64,000 bases of DNA. Origin: Phymatolithon calcareum. Taxonomy: Eukaryota > Rhodophyta > Florideophyceae > Hapalidiales. The translations under genes were made by a program, and so were the position numbers. The notes under the pieces were generated by a model. The model saw only the letters and a list, made by a program, of their open reading frames with translations, was not told where the DNA came from and ran no database searches. The stretch covers positions 2,604,001 to 2,668,000 of the forward strand of contig OZ345370.1 of assembly GCA_977006965.1 (NCBI GenBank). Direction: 5' to 3'. Position 1 is the stretch's first letter, and every line of letters starts with the position of its first letter. This document shows positions 31,728-43,495 of the stretch, piece after piece.

Positions 31728-33532
31728 GTGTCTAGTTTACTGAAATTTTCCCTCAATTAAGGGTATGAGATTCATACAATTTTTTGCAAACGAAAGCTCT
31801 CCAATATCAAGCTCTTCGACAGCATTAAGCTTATGGATAACAACAACGCGCTTCGTGAAATAGTCTCAACTAAATGAATGCGACAGATGCATGTTTCTCC
31901 ACCATAAAGCTTGCTACATGATGAACATAGCGCAGACATTTTCCTCACTTTGCAAACTTTGCGGTTGATTTGCGCCGCAAAAGTAGTCGTCATGTTATTC
32001 GAATTCTTCCTTTTCTTCTCGGTGGGAATGAAACGGTTTCGAACACCGCTCTCTAACGTAATTGTACGATATGAATTGAATGAATGTTGACGAGTAGTAC
32101 TGGAGTTAAATGCAGTATAGATGAATTGCTGGATCAGTACTTCATGTTATCTTTACCGCATCACGCGCTGCTGACACTCTGGATGACCTTCAGAGATTAG
32201 AAATGAGTTATCAACCAAGAAATTTGCCGGAATGTGTTCACACGAAGCGACCATTGGAGCAGAGGGTTCGTCGTTCAATGCCGAAAATATTCTCGGCGGT
32301 CTGAACTTTTGGTGACATGATCCCTTTCGAAGCAAATCGATTCCCAAGCTTCTGTGCGCTCGCTGGGAACGAAAAAACGGACGTCCTTGCTCGAAAAGGC
32401 ATTGGGAGTCAAGCCTGGTGACGCATCAAAATATAGCCTTAACCATAGAATCTGCGCCGTCGATTGTCAATCGGCACCTGTCGACAAAGCTTAGGAGTAT
32501 GCAGTTGATACCCCCAGAGCGCAATATAAGCCACAAGCGCGCTGACACTACTCTCAATCAACTTACCGCACTATGTTGCTCGTTGGTAACAGTTTTTCAA
32601 GATTTCCCATTGACTATGACCTTATATGCAAGAATGCTCTGTGAGAATCAAGGAGACCGTAGAGCATCTACTCCTACGCTGTAGTGGACGGAATGTATCA
32701 AGGCGCCAGACTGTTGTTAGAGTTGTCACCAAAACGGTGGAGGAAATATGCACTGAGAAACGGGTAGAAGTACTCAAGTTCGTGAACAATGAGGGGCTGT
32801 TTGAAAACATCGCAAATATATTAGAGAGCGTAGCGAAGAGAGCCCCCAAATGGCACCTAGTGCTTCTGAGGACTGCGTTGCAGATTGGTTGGTTTTTCGT
32901 TGCGAATGGAGCAGGAAAATTGGCGTTTTCTGATGAAGGTTGGCGAAGATGAGTACGGTACACAGGACTTGGCAATACTAAACTTTTCCAGTGTGGGCTC
33001 GGTCCAAGGTGCCAAACGGGCTGAAGCACCGTCATCAGGTTTTTATGAATTGAGGCTAACAATCTTGACTGTCGCAATCTTAATCTTCTTCAATGGGTGC
33101 TGAATTAGGATCCATTTTACTCACAGTGACGTGCTTACGAGACCACCAATCTTCTCTTCAGTTTCATCCTGAGCCGTACCAATCACATTTATTGACTTGG
33201 AAATGGCTGCCTATAGTCTACAACATTCTTCTCGAGTAAGCGCATTCGTTTCCCTGGCATGTTTGGCTGCACCGACCCGTAGATCGGAGCCTTTTTCTTG
33301 CGGCACAGCAGGTCTGCTTTTTAAGAGTAGACAGCACATTTTTGTTCCTAGCTCAGCACGATGTGACTTACAGGTAGTAGTTGCGCTACTCCTTGCACAG
33401 AAGACAAGCCCGGCTTTACGACTCTGGCGTGAGCGAGCTGTTTTGCCTTCGTTTTATAGATTTTTCGAGCTTTTAAATCACCCCTCAATTGAGGGATTTA
33501 CACTCAATTGAGGTGGTTAGTAAACTAGACAC
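31728..33532. mobile_element. candidate TIR element with 13-bp ends
   Basis: GTGTCTAGTTTAC at 31728-31740 is exactly inverted at 33520-33532. Just inside each end is a CCCTCAATT(A/G)AGGG palindrome (about 31751-31764 left, 33482-33494 right), with a second tcaattga copy at right. No target duplication is apparent and no transposase is present. A LINE B fragment sits inside. It may be a decayed element or a chance-assembled pair. Confidence 0.45.
32380..32952 (+). pseudogene. LINE family B, C-terminal fragment
   Basis: The frame 32626-32952 reads KETVEHLLLRCSGRNVSRRQ, then VEVLKFVNNEGLFENI, closely matching 45806-45997 (KQTVDHLILRCSGRALSRRQ, LEVLKFVNNEGLLDN). A Cys/His motif of the E-T-x-E-H-x-L-x-x-C type is usual near the end of LINE ORF2 proteins and some RNase H-bearing LINEs. 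Upstream frames are broken. Confidence 0.6.
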
Positions 33533-35640
33533 TAGAGCAGCGTAGACGCTTTTGGCACCCATGCGAGGCTACGCTACGTGGATCAAACAGCATAGAAACG
33601 AGCACGGCACAGGAAGTGGACAAGACCTGTAACATCGATCGAGAAATCGGTACCTAGAGAAGACCTGAAACTCAGCGCAAGTCTCCATTTCAAAATAAGC
33701 GGCTGCCGCCGCCGCAAAATCGTCTATAGTGACTATATTAACAACCATGGCCGACAGGGCCGTACGTGATTTCCCCCTGCGTGCCAGGCGCGGGGACGGC
33801 TCAGCAGTTGAACGAGATCGGTGCACGGATCGCCGAGCAGCTAAATTTGAGACAAGAACAGAAAATGACGTCTCGCTACTAGGGGTCGTCCATAGCGAAC
33901 TAAACAGGAGTTCCGCAATTGAGATAAGATTATCTGAGATCCAAAGTTATTCCGTCTACCTTTCTGACGGTTTGTTTTCATGAGCTAAGCATAGGTAGGT
34001 AGAAACTGAAAAAGCTTTGCCTATATCTTCGGAAGTCTGCGGGGCTTCTAAATAACCTTGTATTCAAAAAAATCTGAGCAATATGTTGAACATAACCCTG
34101 CTTGTCAGGTCAAGTTTCATTTCCAGTATATATAATGCTGTGAAAGAATAGCCAATAGCTGTCGCAGATGAGAGCATGGCATAGCAGAAGATCAAACATC
34201 GAACGTCTCGCCTCCACGCGAAACAATGACCGTTTGACCTTCCTGAATACGAATCAAGCGTTTTTACAGGGTTACTTGAGACGAGAAGACGTGCTAGCAA
34301 TGCGTTGCTACATTCGCGCAGTACCCTAACGGCTTCTAGGCAACTTCTTACGCCTTTCTACTCTTCTCGATTGCTAACCGTCTTCTACTATCATAATTGT
34401 AGGACGACACACAGTGAACCGATAAGATTCGGTTCAAGTATTCACGCGGCTACAGCGTTAGCATTATCACAAGCTTTAGCCGTTACTATACCCTTCACTA
34501 TTGGGTTGCAGAATCCAGGCCTTTATAAACTCAGCGAGGCGAAACCCAACGAAGGGCAAGTCGGGATCAAGTTAAGCATATTAACGACCTTCTTCACCCA
34601 CCTCTGCGTCCCGGCTGTCCAACGGCATGACGCCGCAGCGGACCGCACTCAAGCCGTCCGTCAAACGAACTGCGCTCACTAGCGCATTTGACGTGCGAAG
34701 GAGCAGATTACTGCTCGACCGTTTTCCAGGGCTGGCGTCATCGGAGACGCTGACCCTAAAGTTCATCTCTTCGTCGTGGTGATTTAGCGACAGTAGCTAT
34801 TCGCAAAGAGTACATATTTCTTATCCCAGATCCTCCTGTCCTGTAATGGACACACTCATGCGCAGCACAGGATCCCTGCGGTTGCTTCGAATGGAGGCTT
34901 CCCGAAAGGGCCGTCCAAGAGGTCGCGAATGTACTCGAGCTTTACGTCTATCCACTCCGATCCGACTTGTGATATGGAATAGCGGTAGACTCTCAAACAT
35001 CACAATGTTCACGATATCCTGGGAATCGCTGCGACTCACGACTCGTGCGATGACCAGAACGCTATTTACTCAACGTGCCCCTTACCCAACGAAAAGTACG
35101 CTGGGTACTGTATCGTTCTCTGTGCTGGGGCGAGACGGACGTTGATGCACTCAGGGACTTTCGGAAGTCGCATCGTGTTTGACGGCCTTCGCGGGCGACC
35201 ATTCAACGTCTTCGTCATATGCGCATATATACCGCATAAAGGGCGCACGGAACCAGCATAAATGGACACGTACTGCCAGCGAATTGAGGCCTTGGAACAA
35301 GTCCCCAACCGGGTAAAGCTCTTTTCCGTGCCCTCGGAATAAAATTTCTAAATCAGGGATTTTCGAAATGAAAATTTTATATATGTGTCTTCAGTAGAAC
35401 CCAGTGAAAACATCGACGAGAGTGGGAATTAAATATCGTCCTTAACGGCAAAGCTATGCGCAGTGATGTACTATGCATCAAGGGATAATTATTCGCCAAA
35501 TAATGGACTCAATTCTCAACTTTTTGTAGTTTTGATCCCTTTTCATGTAATTTTTCCTCTAAAATTGCCCATAATTGTCGTTGAGCACTACGAGTATATG
35601 AACCAGGCCATAGCGTTATAATTGTATTGATCATGATACA
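33533..35640. other. 2.1 kb without a supported gene
   Basis: Short frames only (up to 125 codons), overlapping on both strands with no recognisable motifs. I see no TIRs, LTR ends or tandem arrays. Confidence 0.35.
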
Positions 35641-35862
35641 TGTGTGCACGTGTGTGCTGCTGAGACAACGCAGCTCTGAAAGTTCTCCGAGCTTCCATTG
35701 ATCCAGTTATCGTACTGCTAATGGATCATACGGTCCCTCCTAATCTTTTTTGATTAAACTCTAGACTCTACTAATCTCGAAACTTTGCAGCGCCTTCGGC
35801 GTTCCGCCAGGGAACAACACGACCAGAGCCAGTGCGCAATCTTGTGTGTTGCAAACCCCACA
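35641..35862 (+). repeat. LTR 3' part, copy E2 of the copia-order family
   Basis: cttccattgatccagttatc (about 35692), a GC hairpin with a TTC loop (35791-35801) and GTTCCGCCAGGGAACAAC through CCCCACA (ending 35862) match the LTR end of the element at 4570-4690 in inverted orientation, and the window's right edge. No gag or pol follows, so this is a solo LTR or fragment. Its left boundary is uncertain. Confidence 0.5.
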
Positions 35863-36373
35863 GCTTAGTAGCACTAGAACAAGACCAATGCGTAAGTTGG
35901 AGCTCCTTCTCAGCCTCTCTTCTCCCACTCTTTCACGACCCTTCCAGCTATGTGCTCGATTGTGAGTTGCAGAGTACGAACCAGTATTACTTCTCGTCTG
36001 CTCTGCAGTTTCTGCAGTTATTTCTTGAACAGGACTTCCTCACCATCGCACCACATGGGCACAGCACCAGCGACGCAATTGTCTGACAATTCCAAGACAA
36101 CGCAGCTTACTTCTGGTGCATGGGAGCCCCGCGCACCGGAACCATGTGACAGTTTGCTGCAGTCTTAGACCCCGAAGAACTTCTTAGGCCTTACAGCATA
36201 TCGCTGTTGATCCTCCGTCCACTCCGTGCCGGAGCTCCGCTGTCCTCCCAGCCTTGAGCCTACCGCCCGTCCCTCGTGTGCTTATCCAGAGCCTCCTTGC
36301 TAAGACAAGTGAACAGTACCGCGAGTTTAATTCCTCTTCTCGGATCATTCCCAGGCACCAACAGTCTTCCTAA

Positions 36374-36766
36374 CGCCAGGTTCTCCTTATCTCCGACTCT
36401 ACGTCGATCCGAATTCAGAAGACCTACCGTCGCTATCAAGAACCCGAGCGTCGCAACAAGAAGCAGATCCCTCAGTGTGTATCGTGTGACAAAATTTTCT
36501 CATGCAGGAAGCAAGAAGAAGAACACCGCCTTACTCGGCGTCACAAGATCAAGCTTAGCTACAAGCCCGAAAAGTGTTGCGATCTTAGTTTCAGTATCCC
36601 TGCAGATTATCGTAGAAAGCTTGATAATCGGAAGAACAAACGCTTTGTGCAAGTATTCATCCAAGTTTCTATTAACGTCGAGGATAGTGTCATATTTCTA
36701 AGCTATCGTTCTGCTCAAGTTAGACAGTCAACATTTTGTTTTCTCTATCTTAACCGCGCGTGTTGA
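36374..36766 (+). other. open frame with a C2H2 zinc finger, no start codon
   Basis: 131 sense codons between stops, without an ATG. CVSCDKIFSCRKQEEEHRLT followed by RRH has C-x2-C-x12-H-x5-H spacing with the usual hydrophobic position. Downstream is a hydrophobic beta-like segment (RFVQVFIQVSINVEDSVIFL). It could be an exon or a piece of a transposon protein. The family is unknown. Confidence 0.3.
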
Positions 36767-36783
36767 GTCTTTCGTTTGCGAAG

Positions 36784-37385
36784 ATGGCAGGCAAACCGAA
36801 ACCAGCGTACATTTTCATGGCTCTCATGACGAAACGCGATGATACTGTCAAAGACATACCGTCTCGGAAAGGCGAAGAATTCACCCGGCGCGATGTACCC
36901 TTTTTGGTCTTTTCTTGCCGCCGCGGAAGTTGTAGCAAAAATTCCGTACCCACAGTGTCTCTGGAGAAAGGCAATGGGTGGAGGAAACCGTACTCGCACC
37001 TTTCATCGTGCGTTGCAGTTGGAGATGAGAACAACTCGTTCGAGATGTATCGAGCGTGCATGAATACGAAACGAACCGGGATAGTACTCGACACATTCCC
37101 TCGTACTTCGAATCAACACTATCTACTAGTGCTCGCGAAAAGGCCATGTACCAGTACATTGATATCATAAACTCTCTTTTTCTATCAATATCTTACGTTG
37201 AGAACCCGTGCTTTCGTGACTTCAGTAAGGTGGATGAGAAGATTTCTATCAAAGCATTTCGGGATACGGTTTTTCAGTTCGTGGAACTGGTCGAAATTGG
37301 CGTGAGGAATGACCTCAAAATCACTTGCGGTGCTGTGATGCATGATTCTCGGACCAAAAATGGGTCGCATTACGTTACTCTTTGA
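36784..37385 (+). pseudogene. hAT-like transposase N-terminal remnant
   Basis: The first frame starts MAGKPKPAYIFMALMTKRDD and has a BED-finger-like C..C / H..C pattern (FSCRRGSCSKN ... HLSSC). After a frameshift near 37135 the second frame reads EKAMYQYIDIINSLFLSISY, VENPCFRDFS and KNGSHYVTL, matching the pattern of the hAT region between the BED finger and the first catalytic Asp (DxxT). It ends at 37385 and the catalytic core is missing. A C-terminal hAT piece lies at 45207-45670, but there is no evidence they come from the same copy. Confidence 0.5.
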
Positions 37386-37778
37386 GTATGTTCTGTTTTT
37401 GAACCGAATTTACTGGTATTTAAAAACTGTTGCCACGGCCATGTCAAATTCACGCAGCGCCCGAGTTGCTGGAAGAGTAGGAGAAGATGTCGGACAGGAT
37501 CTCTTGTCGGACTTGTGATGGACTCTTTCGTTTCAAATGAATCCGATATCAATAGTGGTATTGGTAGATTCAAACATATTGCCGTAGGTACTGGCGGAAG
37601 GGAGCTATTGGCAATAGGTATTGCTCATGAGCTTCATGTCCCAATAAAGCTATGACGCATTTCCAGCTCGCCGCAGAAGTCAGTTTACTTTGAAGAGACC
37701 ATAGCTGGGGCACACGAAGCGCCAAAAGCTGTGTCGAAAATGGCCACGAGACCAGCCATAGAAATCCTGCATTGTTAG

Positions 37779-37972
37779 TGTGCTATTGGCTGTCGCTTTG
37801 GAAGCGATAGGGCGGCAATAAGACAACGGCCGTTGAATCTTTACGGTGGTACCGTTCCCGCCGGACAACAGTTGTGCTATTGGCTGTCGCTTTGGAAGCA
37901 ATAGGACGGCAATATGGTTTACCACTTGCCCGTTGACTCTTTACGGTGGTACCGTTCCCGCCGGACAACAGT
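37779..37972. repeat. tandem duplication of ~94 bp in the DIRS leader
   Basis: tgtgctattggctgtcgctt through gccggacaacagt occurs twice in a row (37779-37872, 37873-37972), but only once in the derivative element (about 48158-48253). It is therefore a copy-specific expansion. Confidence 0.9.
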
Positions 37973-38285
37973 TACCGCAGGCGCGGTAGTAGAACTGCAA
38001 GTCGCGCGTAAGTGACGCCAAATACAGAAGATATGCCTCGTGGCGTCGCTCTGCTGGAGAAGTCGAAGTGCTGGTGAAGTGAGACGGACGCCGGCCGCCG
38101 GGGCATCGCTAGCGAAAGCGAAGAGCCCGCTCCCGGCGCTATCGTGTTCGAGGAGCACGACGTTTGTGAGCCGTTGGCAACACACGGGTACATAAGCGCG
38201 GCGCGATGCCGCTCGTGGTTAGAGTCGGCATCAGCTCGCCAGCGCAACCTCATTTGTTTCACTTGTTGCGCATGTTCTACTTACT

Positions 38286-38738
38286 ATGTCGGAGGCAACC
38301 TCAATTGTGTTTGGGAACCTCAATGACGCCTCTATTGCCGATATCATTGCCCAGAATGTACCAGTTCTTCGCCGCATTGCTCTGGAGGCCCCTGAGGGCG
38401 GCCGTCCTCACCCGATGCCTACGTCTCGTAATGAACTACTCGCCTTGGTGTTAAGGCTTCGGGAGGAAGCGTTGCGCGAAGCAGCTACCATAATTCCCCC
38501 GGACAGCTACCGCGCCGCTCTCGAGCAGCTGATGAAACTGAAGCCGCGCGAACTCGCCGCGATGGCGCGCGACAAATTGCCCGGGATGCTGCAACTAATG
38601 GATAGAGCGCTTCGTGCTCAGCCTTCGCTTACACCAAGTACATTTGACCGCGAGGATGGTATGCAAGCTGTTGCTGCGGTTCTGATCTGGAAAGTTGATG
38701 CCGTCGAGGAAGCATTAAAAGAGGCCGAAGCGCGGTAG
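38286..38738 (+). CDS. DIRS element ORF, gag N-terminal candidate, 150 aa
   Basis: ATG-started. Helix-rich, acidic and Ala/Leu-rich (ADIIAQNVPVLRRIALEAPE, LALVLRLREEALREAATI), with repeated heptad-like spacing. Its position before a second helical ORF and the RT fits the capsid gene. A stop at 38736 separates it from the next ORF by 30 bp in the same frame class, so the two may be one gag interrupted by mutation. Confidence 0.5.
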   Translation: MSEATSIVFGNLNDASIADIIAQNVPVLRRIALEAPEGGRPHPMPTSRNELLALVLRLREEALREAATIIPPDSYRAALEQLMKLKPRELAAMARDKLPGMLQLMDRALRAQPSLTPSTFDREDGMQAVAAVLIWKVDAVEEALKEAEAR

Positions 38739-38768
38739 TCCCAGATCCCTGCTGTAAACCAACGGCGA

Positions 38769-39476
38769 ATGCACAATGCGCCATTGTCGGATGTTTTGGA
38801 CGTGACAGGGCCGTCAAATAAGCGTCTGAGAATTCGTGATGATGCCTATGATGAGGAAGGTCTGAAAGTGGTACGGGATTTTCGTCAAGGGCTTGCCGGC
38901 GGTGCGACGACGCCGGCAAGCTGCATGGGCGAGTACCCAGGGATAGCAACGTCGTCACCGGCACTTCGACTGAACCAGCGAGTAGGGCCTTCGATTTTAT
39001 CATCCCTGGTACAGGAAGGCGTCAACGTCGAGCTGGCCATTCGATTGCGAAATTGGAACCGACGCACCGCCACGGACCCCACGCCAGCAGAGGTCGAAGC
39101 GTTGACTCTGGCGCGCATAGTGCACTTGAACTGCTTGCAGCACCGCTCGATGCGCAGAGCGCTCGAACGGGATCCATGGATGGAGACAGCGCTTCGCCGC
39201 CTTTACGCCATTCTCTACGTCGAGGACCACGCGACTGCGGCTTCACGCGGAGCGGCGTGGTCCGTCGCGAATCGCATACTGGAGGTGTATCCGACAGCAG
39301 CCCGGAGAGTGCAACCGCTCGAGACGGCAATGGCGCGCGAAGCAACGTTGCGGTCGAAGGAACAATCTGCATTGAAGAATCTCGGCCCGGCGCAACCCTC
39401 GAAGAGCAAAGAGAGCCGTCGTACAGGGAAGGAAGCGAAGCCCGCGTACAACCAACAGAGGGACGAGCGAGTCTGA
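38769..39476 (+). CDS. DIRS element ORF, gag C-terminal candidate, 235 aa
   Basis: ATG-started. It contains a basic motif (SNKRLRIRDDA), a helical core (VNVELAIRLRNWNRR, EVEALTLARIVHLNC, RRLYAILYVEDH) and a very basic tail (SKSKESRRTGKEAKP) likely to bind nucleic acid. I see no zinc knuckle. It is followed in another frame by the RT region. Confidence 0.5.
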   Translation: MHNAPLSDVLDVTGPSNKRLRIRDDAYDEEGLKVVRDFRQGLAGGATTPASCMGEYPGIATSSPALRLNQRVGPSILSSLVQEGVNVELAIRLRNWNRRTATDPTPAEVEALTLARIVHLNCLQHRSMRRALERDPWMETALRRLYAILYVEDHATAASRGAAWSVANRILEVYPTAARRVQPLETAMAREATLRSKEQSALKNLGPAQPSKSKESRRTGKEAKPAYNQQRDERV

Positions 39477-39646
39477 GAAACAGTCGTGCAAGAACATTTC
39501 CACTTCCCCTTCACCGAGGCGAAGATAAAGGGGCGGATGCGACTCGCCGAATTGGAGAAGCTCTAAACTTTTTGTAGGGCGGGCCGAAATTCTCAAGTGC
39601 TACATCAGAGAACCTATCGGCTGCAGGATTCAGAGCATTAGAATCA

Positions 39647-41737
39647 GTGAGATTACGTGCGGTCGAGTGTCAGGCCGAGGCCGTATCGGCAACGCCACTT
39701 GCCCGGGACGGTGATTGGGAAATTATATCGGAGCTGGGTGCTCTTTTCGAAGAAATGGAACTCCCAGATACCGTGCGGGGTCAGTTTGGGAAGCTTGATG
39801 CGGACCGGCTCGATCTCCCTGCTCCTCGAAAGCGGCGCGATGAGAGCGGTAAGCCCTGGATCAGAGCCCTGCCAGATGATGTGGTCGCGTTGTTTGAGCG
39901 CGATGGACTAGCTAAACTCACAGCACCTCTCACGGATTCCCTAGATATTGAATGGAAGAGAGGGAAGGTTGTTCGATGCAACAGACCTGACGCATCTTCC
40001 TTTTCACATTACGCCGTGCATGCCCTGGATGGTCATTACCCCAGAATTCTTGGCCTGGCGGACGAGTCTGGCATGCTTTCATGGTCATTCATTCCTCACG
40101 AGAACCCTGACTACACTGAGTTGGCAAATTTCCTCACGATGACATCATTTGCAGTCGCTAAGAATGAAAACCGCGATCGCCTTATTAGCTGGCCGCGCGT
40201 TCAGAATGCACTCTTTGCTGAACTACCGCCGTTGGATCTGCCTTCGCCCGATCTATTCCAGTGCATACGAACCAGAAAGGATGCCTCTCTCTCCGGCTTC
40301 TACCTTGATGTGGACAATATGTTTCACAATATCAGCCTTCCTGAGTATGTTGCCCAACTGTTCCCTCTGGCAAGCATTGCGTTTGGGGACCTACCCGGTT
40401 CTTTACAATCTCGTATTTCCAAACTGCTCGGTTTTCGGCCGCGCCAGGAAGAGCGCGTACGTCCCCGGCAGCCTACGATGCCTATGGTGTTCACATGGTC
40501 GGTTTACGTCGCTCATACGCTCGCAATCCGATGCGTGGAACGTGCCTGGAAACAATTTCTCAACATCAGTCACTACATCACCGACTTCACGCCCGGACGA
40601 CTGCTGCGTCTCGAGTCGGCTGCTGGCTCCATTGAAATTCGAAACGGCGATGCATTGGTGATGCAGATAATCGACGACGTCAATATGGTGGCATGCGCAT
40701 GGCCAGATAAGGCCGTGAAAGTGCTATGCGGTCTAGTACACGGCTCGTTCAACGAGAGTGACCTCCCGATTAAGTACCAGAAGTCAAGCCCCATTTCTTC
40801 TGTTGAGCAAGTGCAATTGCCTTTCATCGGCTGGACGTGTAATTTTGCGAGCAACCGTATCGCGCCAACATTAACGAAGAGAATTGCAATCCTTGCCGAA
40901 GCCCGTCGCGTTTCGGAAAGCCCTTATTACGAACCAAGATTCGTACGGTCACTACTGGGCAAGCTCATCTGGATGTCGCTCGGCGCGCGACCACTTCTTT
41001 CGACCTTCTCTCAAGTTTTCGCAGTAGCGAGGATAGAGTCTGCTCGCAGTATATCCCCTCCTCTGATGCGAGCATATCGTAAGGAAGTAGCTCTCGCTGC
41101 CACACTTGCTCCTCTTGCGATGGTTCAAACTTGCAGACCCTCCTGGACAACAGTCGTCGCTTTTGATGCTTCGGAACAAGCCGGTGCGGTTGCGTACGCG
41201 GCAGCTGAGGAAGACAAGGTACTGGCACTAATTGACTCATACAATCGGGCCAAACCCGCTCTGTTGGCGGAAGGGTACAAGGCGGCGTCTGACGCAGTGT
41301 GTTCCTACCGGCAAGACATTCAGTATTTCGTTGAATTAAGGGAGTGGACTACAGCTTTCGCTCATCTGTGGAAGTCGGAAGGCCATATCAATAAGCTCGA
41401 GGCTACCACGGCCGTTTTAGCAGACTAATGGATCGTGTCACACCCAGTCGTCGGACATCGCGTTCTTGTTCTCTCGGAATCCATAGTAACAATCGGCGCG
41501 TTCACGAAAGGAAGATCGTCAAAACCCGACCTCTCGCTCCCGTGCCGCAAGGCAGCGGCAGTATGCATATCCCACGACGTGAAGGTTATGCTTTGCCACG
41601 TTCCAACCGAACTCAATCCAGCAGACGGGCCGTCGCGGCCTTCGCAGCTACCTTCAACGAGCCTACCCACTCGATTTCACACGTCGGCGGCTCAGCACTC
41701 GATTCCAGCCAGCCGCCGCGAAAGAATGCCCAACTAA
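39647..41737 (+). pseudogene. DIRS reverse transcriptase and RNase H
   Basis: The long frame (593 codons, GTG-led and therefore not its true start) has FYLDVDNMFHNISLP (motif A), MPMVFTWSVYVAHTLA (motif B) and MQIIDDVNMVACA (motif C, the catalytic DD pair). RNase H follows at WTTVVAFDASEQAGAVAYA, with KLEATTAV as the Glu strand. A frameshift at about 41428-41435 moves to a frame with HRVLVLSESIVTIGAFTKGR and VPTELNPADGPSR, a signature shared by DIRS-type elements. Together they are one polyprotein broken once. Confidence 0.85.
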
Positions 41738-41789
41738 GCTTGGCCGCAGCAATTTCGATCGAATCAATTCTCGAAGACGACACACGCAC

Positions 41790-42852
41790 TTGTACAAGCG
41801 TTGCGACATCTTCACCGACCCCTGCGAGAAGTGTAGAGCCCATACAAGTAAAGGCGATACCGTTGAGCCCAGCGGAAAGTCCAGTTCAAGCACTGTAACG
41901 CTTCAGTTTGGACCACTCAGCGTTCTGCGAAACTTCCCTCTAATTTCATGTACTATTAAGCATTCTACAGCTTTCAAGTACGCAGAGGCGGTAAAAATGT
42001 TCCTTTCGTACCTCCAGGACTCAATTCTGGACGTTTGGAAGATAGATGGTCACCTTGCACATTACATTCAGGGCACTTTCAATGCCAAACCGACCCCAGG
42101 CGAACGCCAAAGGATGGTCAACACAATTTCGGGGCTCGTACTACAGTTTCCAGAGTTGAAAGACAGGCTATCGCTGTCAAGGAAGTGCATACGTGGATGG
42201 AAGAAGTGTACACCGCCGAAATCAGCAGTACCGTTGACAAAGCCAGTAATGTTGCCCTTCGTAAATCAGCTGGTGAAGACAGGCAACCTAGGGATTGCAC
42301 TAACGCTGGCAGTATCATGGGCGGCGTACTTACGTGCATCTGAGGTTGTTGGCTGTGCACCCTAGGACATCACTACGCCAGGAGATCTCCGCCTCGCAGG
42401 AAACAAAAAAGATGCCGCTGGCATTAATATCAAGGACGCAAAAACGGCGGAGACCAATTCGCTCCAATACGCGACCCTGACGTCATTTGCTCATGAGAAC
42501 ATACTGGCGTTATGACCCCGCGAGCCGGTCGGCCTTCGGCGTGACATACAGTGCTTACTTGCAAGGAATCAAAGGTGCAGCGGAAGCGTTCGGGCTTGGG
42601 CAACTACGTTTTACCAATCATTCGGCACGCATCGGTGGAGTCCTTCACGATTTCTGCAGCGATGTCTCAACACAAACTGTTGCAACGACTGGTCGCTGGA
42701 AAGCACTCCGATCCGCCCAAAGGTACCTCGAAAATGGCCGTGCTATGTTAATGAACTTGTGCCTATCGCCAAAGAGTCAGCAGGAAATTCTCAAATCTGC
42801 GCGGGCGTGCCTCAACTGGATTCATCAGACTGACGATTGCGTAGAAATTTAA
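41790..42852 (+). pseudogene. DIRS tyrosine recombinase
   Basis: The frame 41790-42365 has the N-terminal SAM-like helices (TAFKYAEAVKMFLSYLQDSI) and WAAYLRASEVVG, carrying the first catalytic Arg. It ends at a TAG (42363) but continues in frame to 42513. The 42487-42852 frame then has NHSARIGG (H-x-x-R), TGRWKALRSAQRYLENGR (Trp/His and nucleophile Tyr). So R, H-x-x-R and Y are all present but split by one stop and one frameshift. It would integrate circular cDNA of the element. Confidence 0.85.
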
Positions 42853-43107
42853 ACGATATGGAAAATGAGTTTAAATGCACACTCCCAATTATCGCAATAC
42901 AGAACTGCCCCTCTAGCGAAATGGGGGATCTTCCACTGCTGGATGCAGTAGCTACAGTCTGGAGGACTGGGGAATCACACGCTTGTGCGTGCTTAGCCCG
43001 GTGGGCATTCCCATAGCAAGGCAGCGTGAAAGCAACCTCTACAATAAACCCGCTAGGGGTGAGTTCTGACAAGGTTGTGGGCAAGCAGCTGACTCGAACA
43101 AAAGTAA

Positions 43108-43495
43108 CAATATATTGCTCCCAAGGCCTGAATGGGAAGTCAAGGGGCAGGGGCAGTGAGATTACTAAACCACATCCTGAAAAACCTACGTGAACGCCAG
43201 GCGAAGTAAAAGATGATGCTCTGGCTGTTGATATAATCCTCTGTCATTCTGACCCAGGTAAGCGATAATATTCGATGACAGTAGACTACATTAGAAATGT
43301 ACCGACTGTTGAGAGATACGAATCCTTCCTGATGCTTCTGTGATGATGTGTCACCGAACATAGATGAATGCTTGCACATCTTGACCATTGCCCTGGTTTG
43401 TAACTCCTCCTCCGGTGTCATAAACCATAAGAAGCTCCACGGAAAGTCTACCCTCCAACAGCGAGAAAACGAAAAAGTGATATGTGTATCACGAG
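43108..43495. other. short unassigned segment
   Basis: About 390 bp between the DIRS element and the solo LTR. I recognise nothing in it beyond the LTR target ACGAG at its end (43491-43495). Confidence 0.35.

Larger units (their letters stand above)
37653..43107 (+). mobile_element. DIRS-type tyrosine-recombinase retrotransposon, 5455 bp
   Basis: It holds gag-like ORFs (38286-38738, 38769-39476), RT-RNase H (39647-41737) and a tyrosine recombinase (to 42852), the DIRS/Ngaro gene set. Boundaries come from the deleted derivative at 48028-48776: both begin TGACGCATTTCCAGC and end CGAACAAAAGTAA, with unrelated flanks and no target duplication, as expected for recombinase-mediated insertion. The RT/RNase H and recombinase frames carry shifts and stops, so this copy is defective, though near-identity with the derivative suggests recent activity. 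Confidence 0.88.

Noticed and set aside
42487-42852. Phage or prokaryotic integrase
   Set aside because: The recombinase motifs sit downstream of a DIRS-type RT/RNase H within shared element ends, so it belongs to the retrotransposon.
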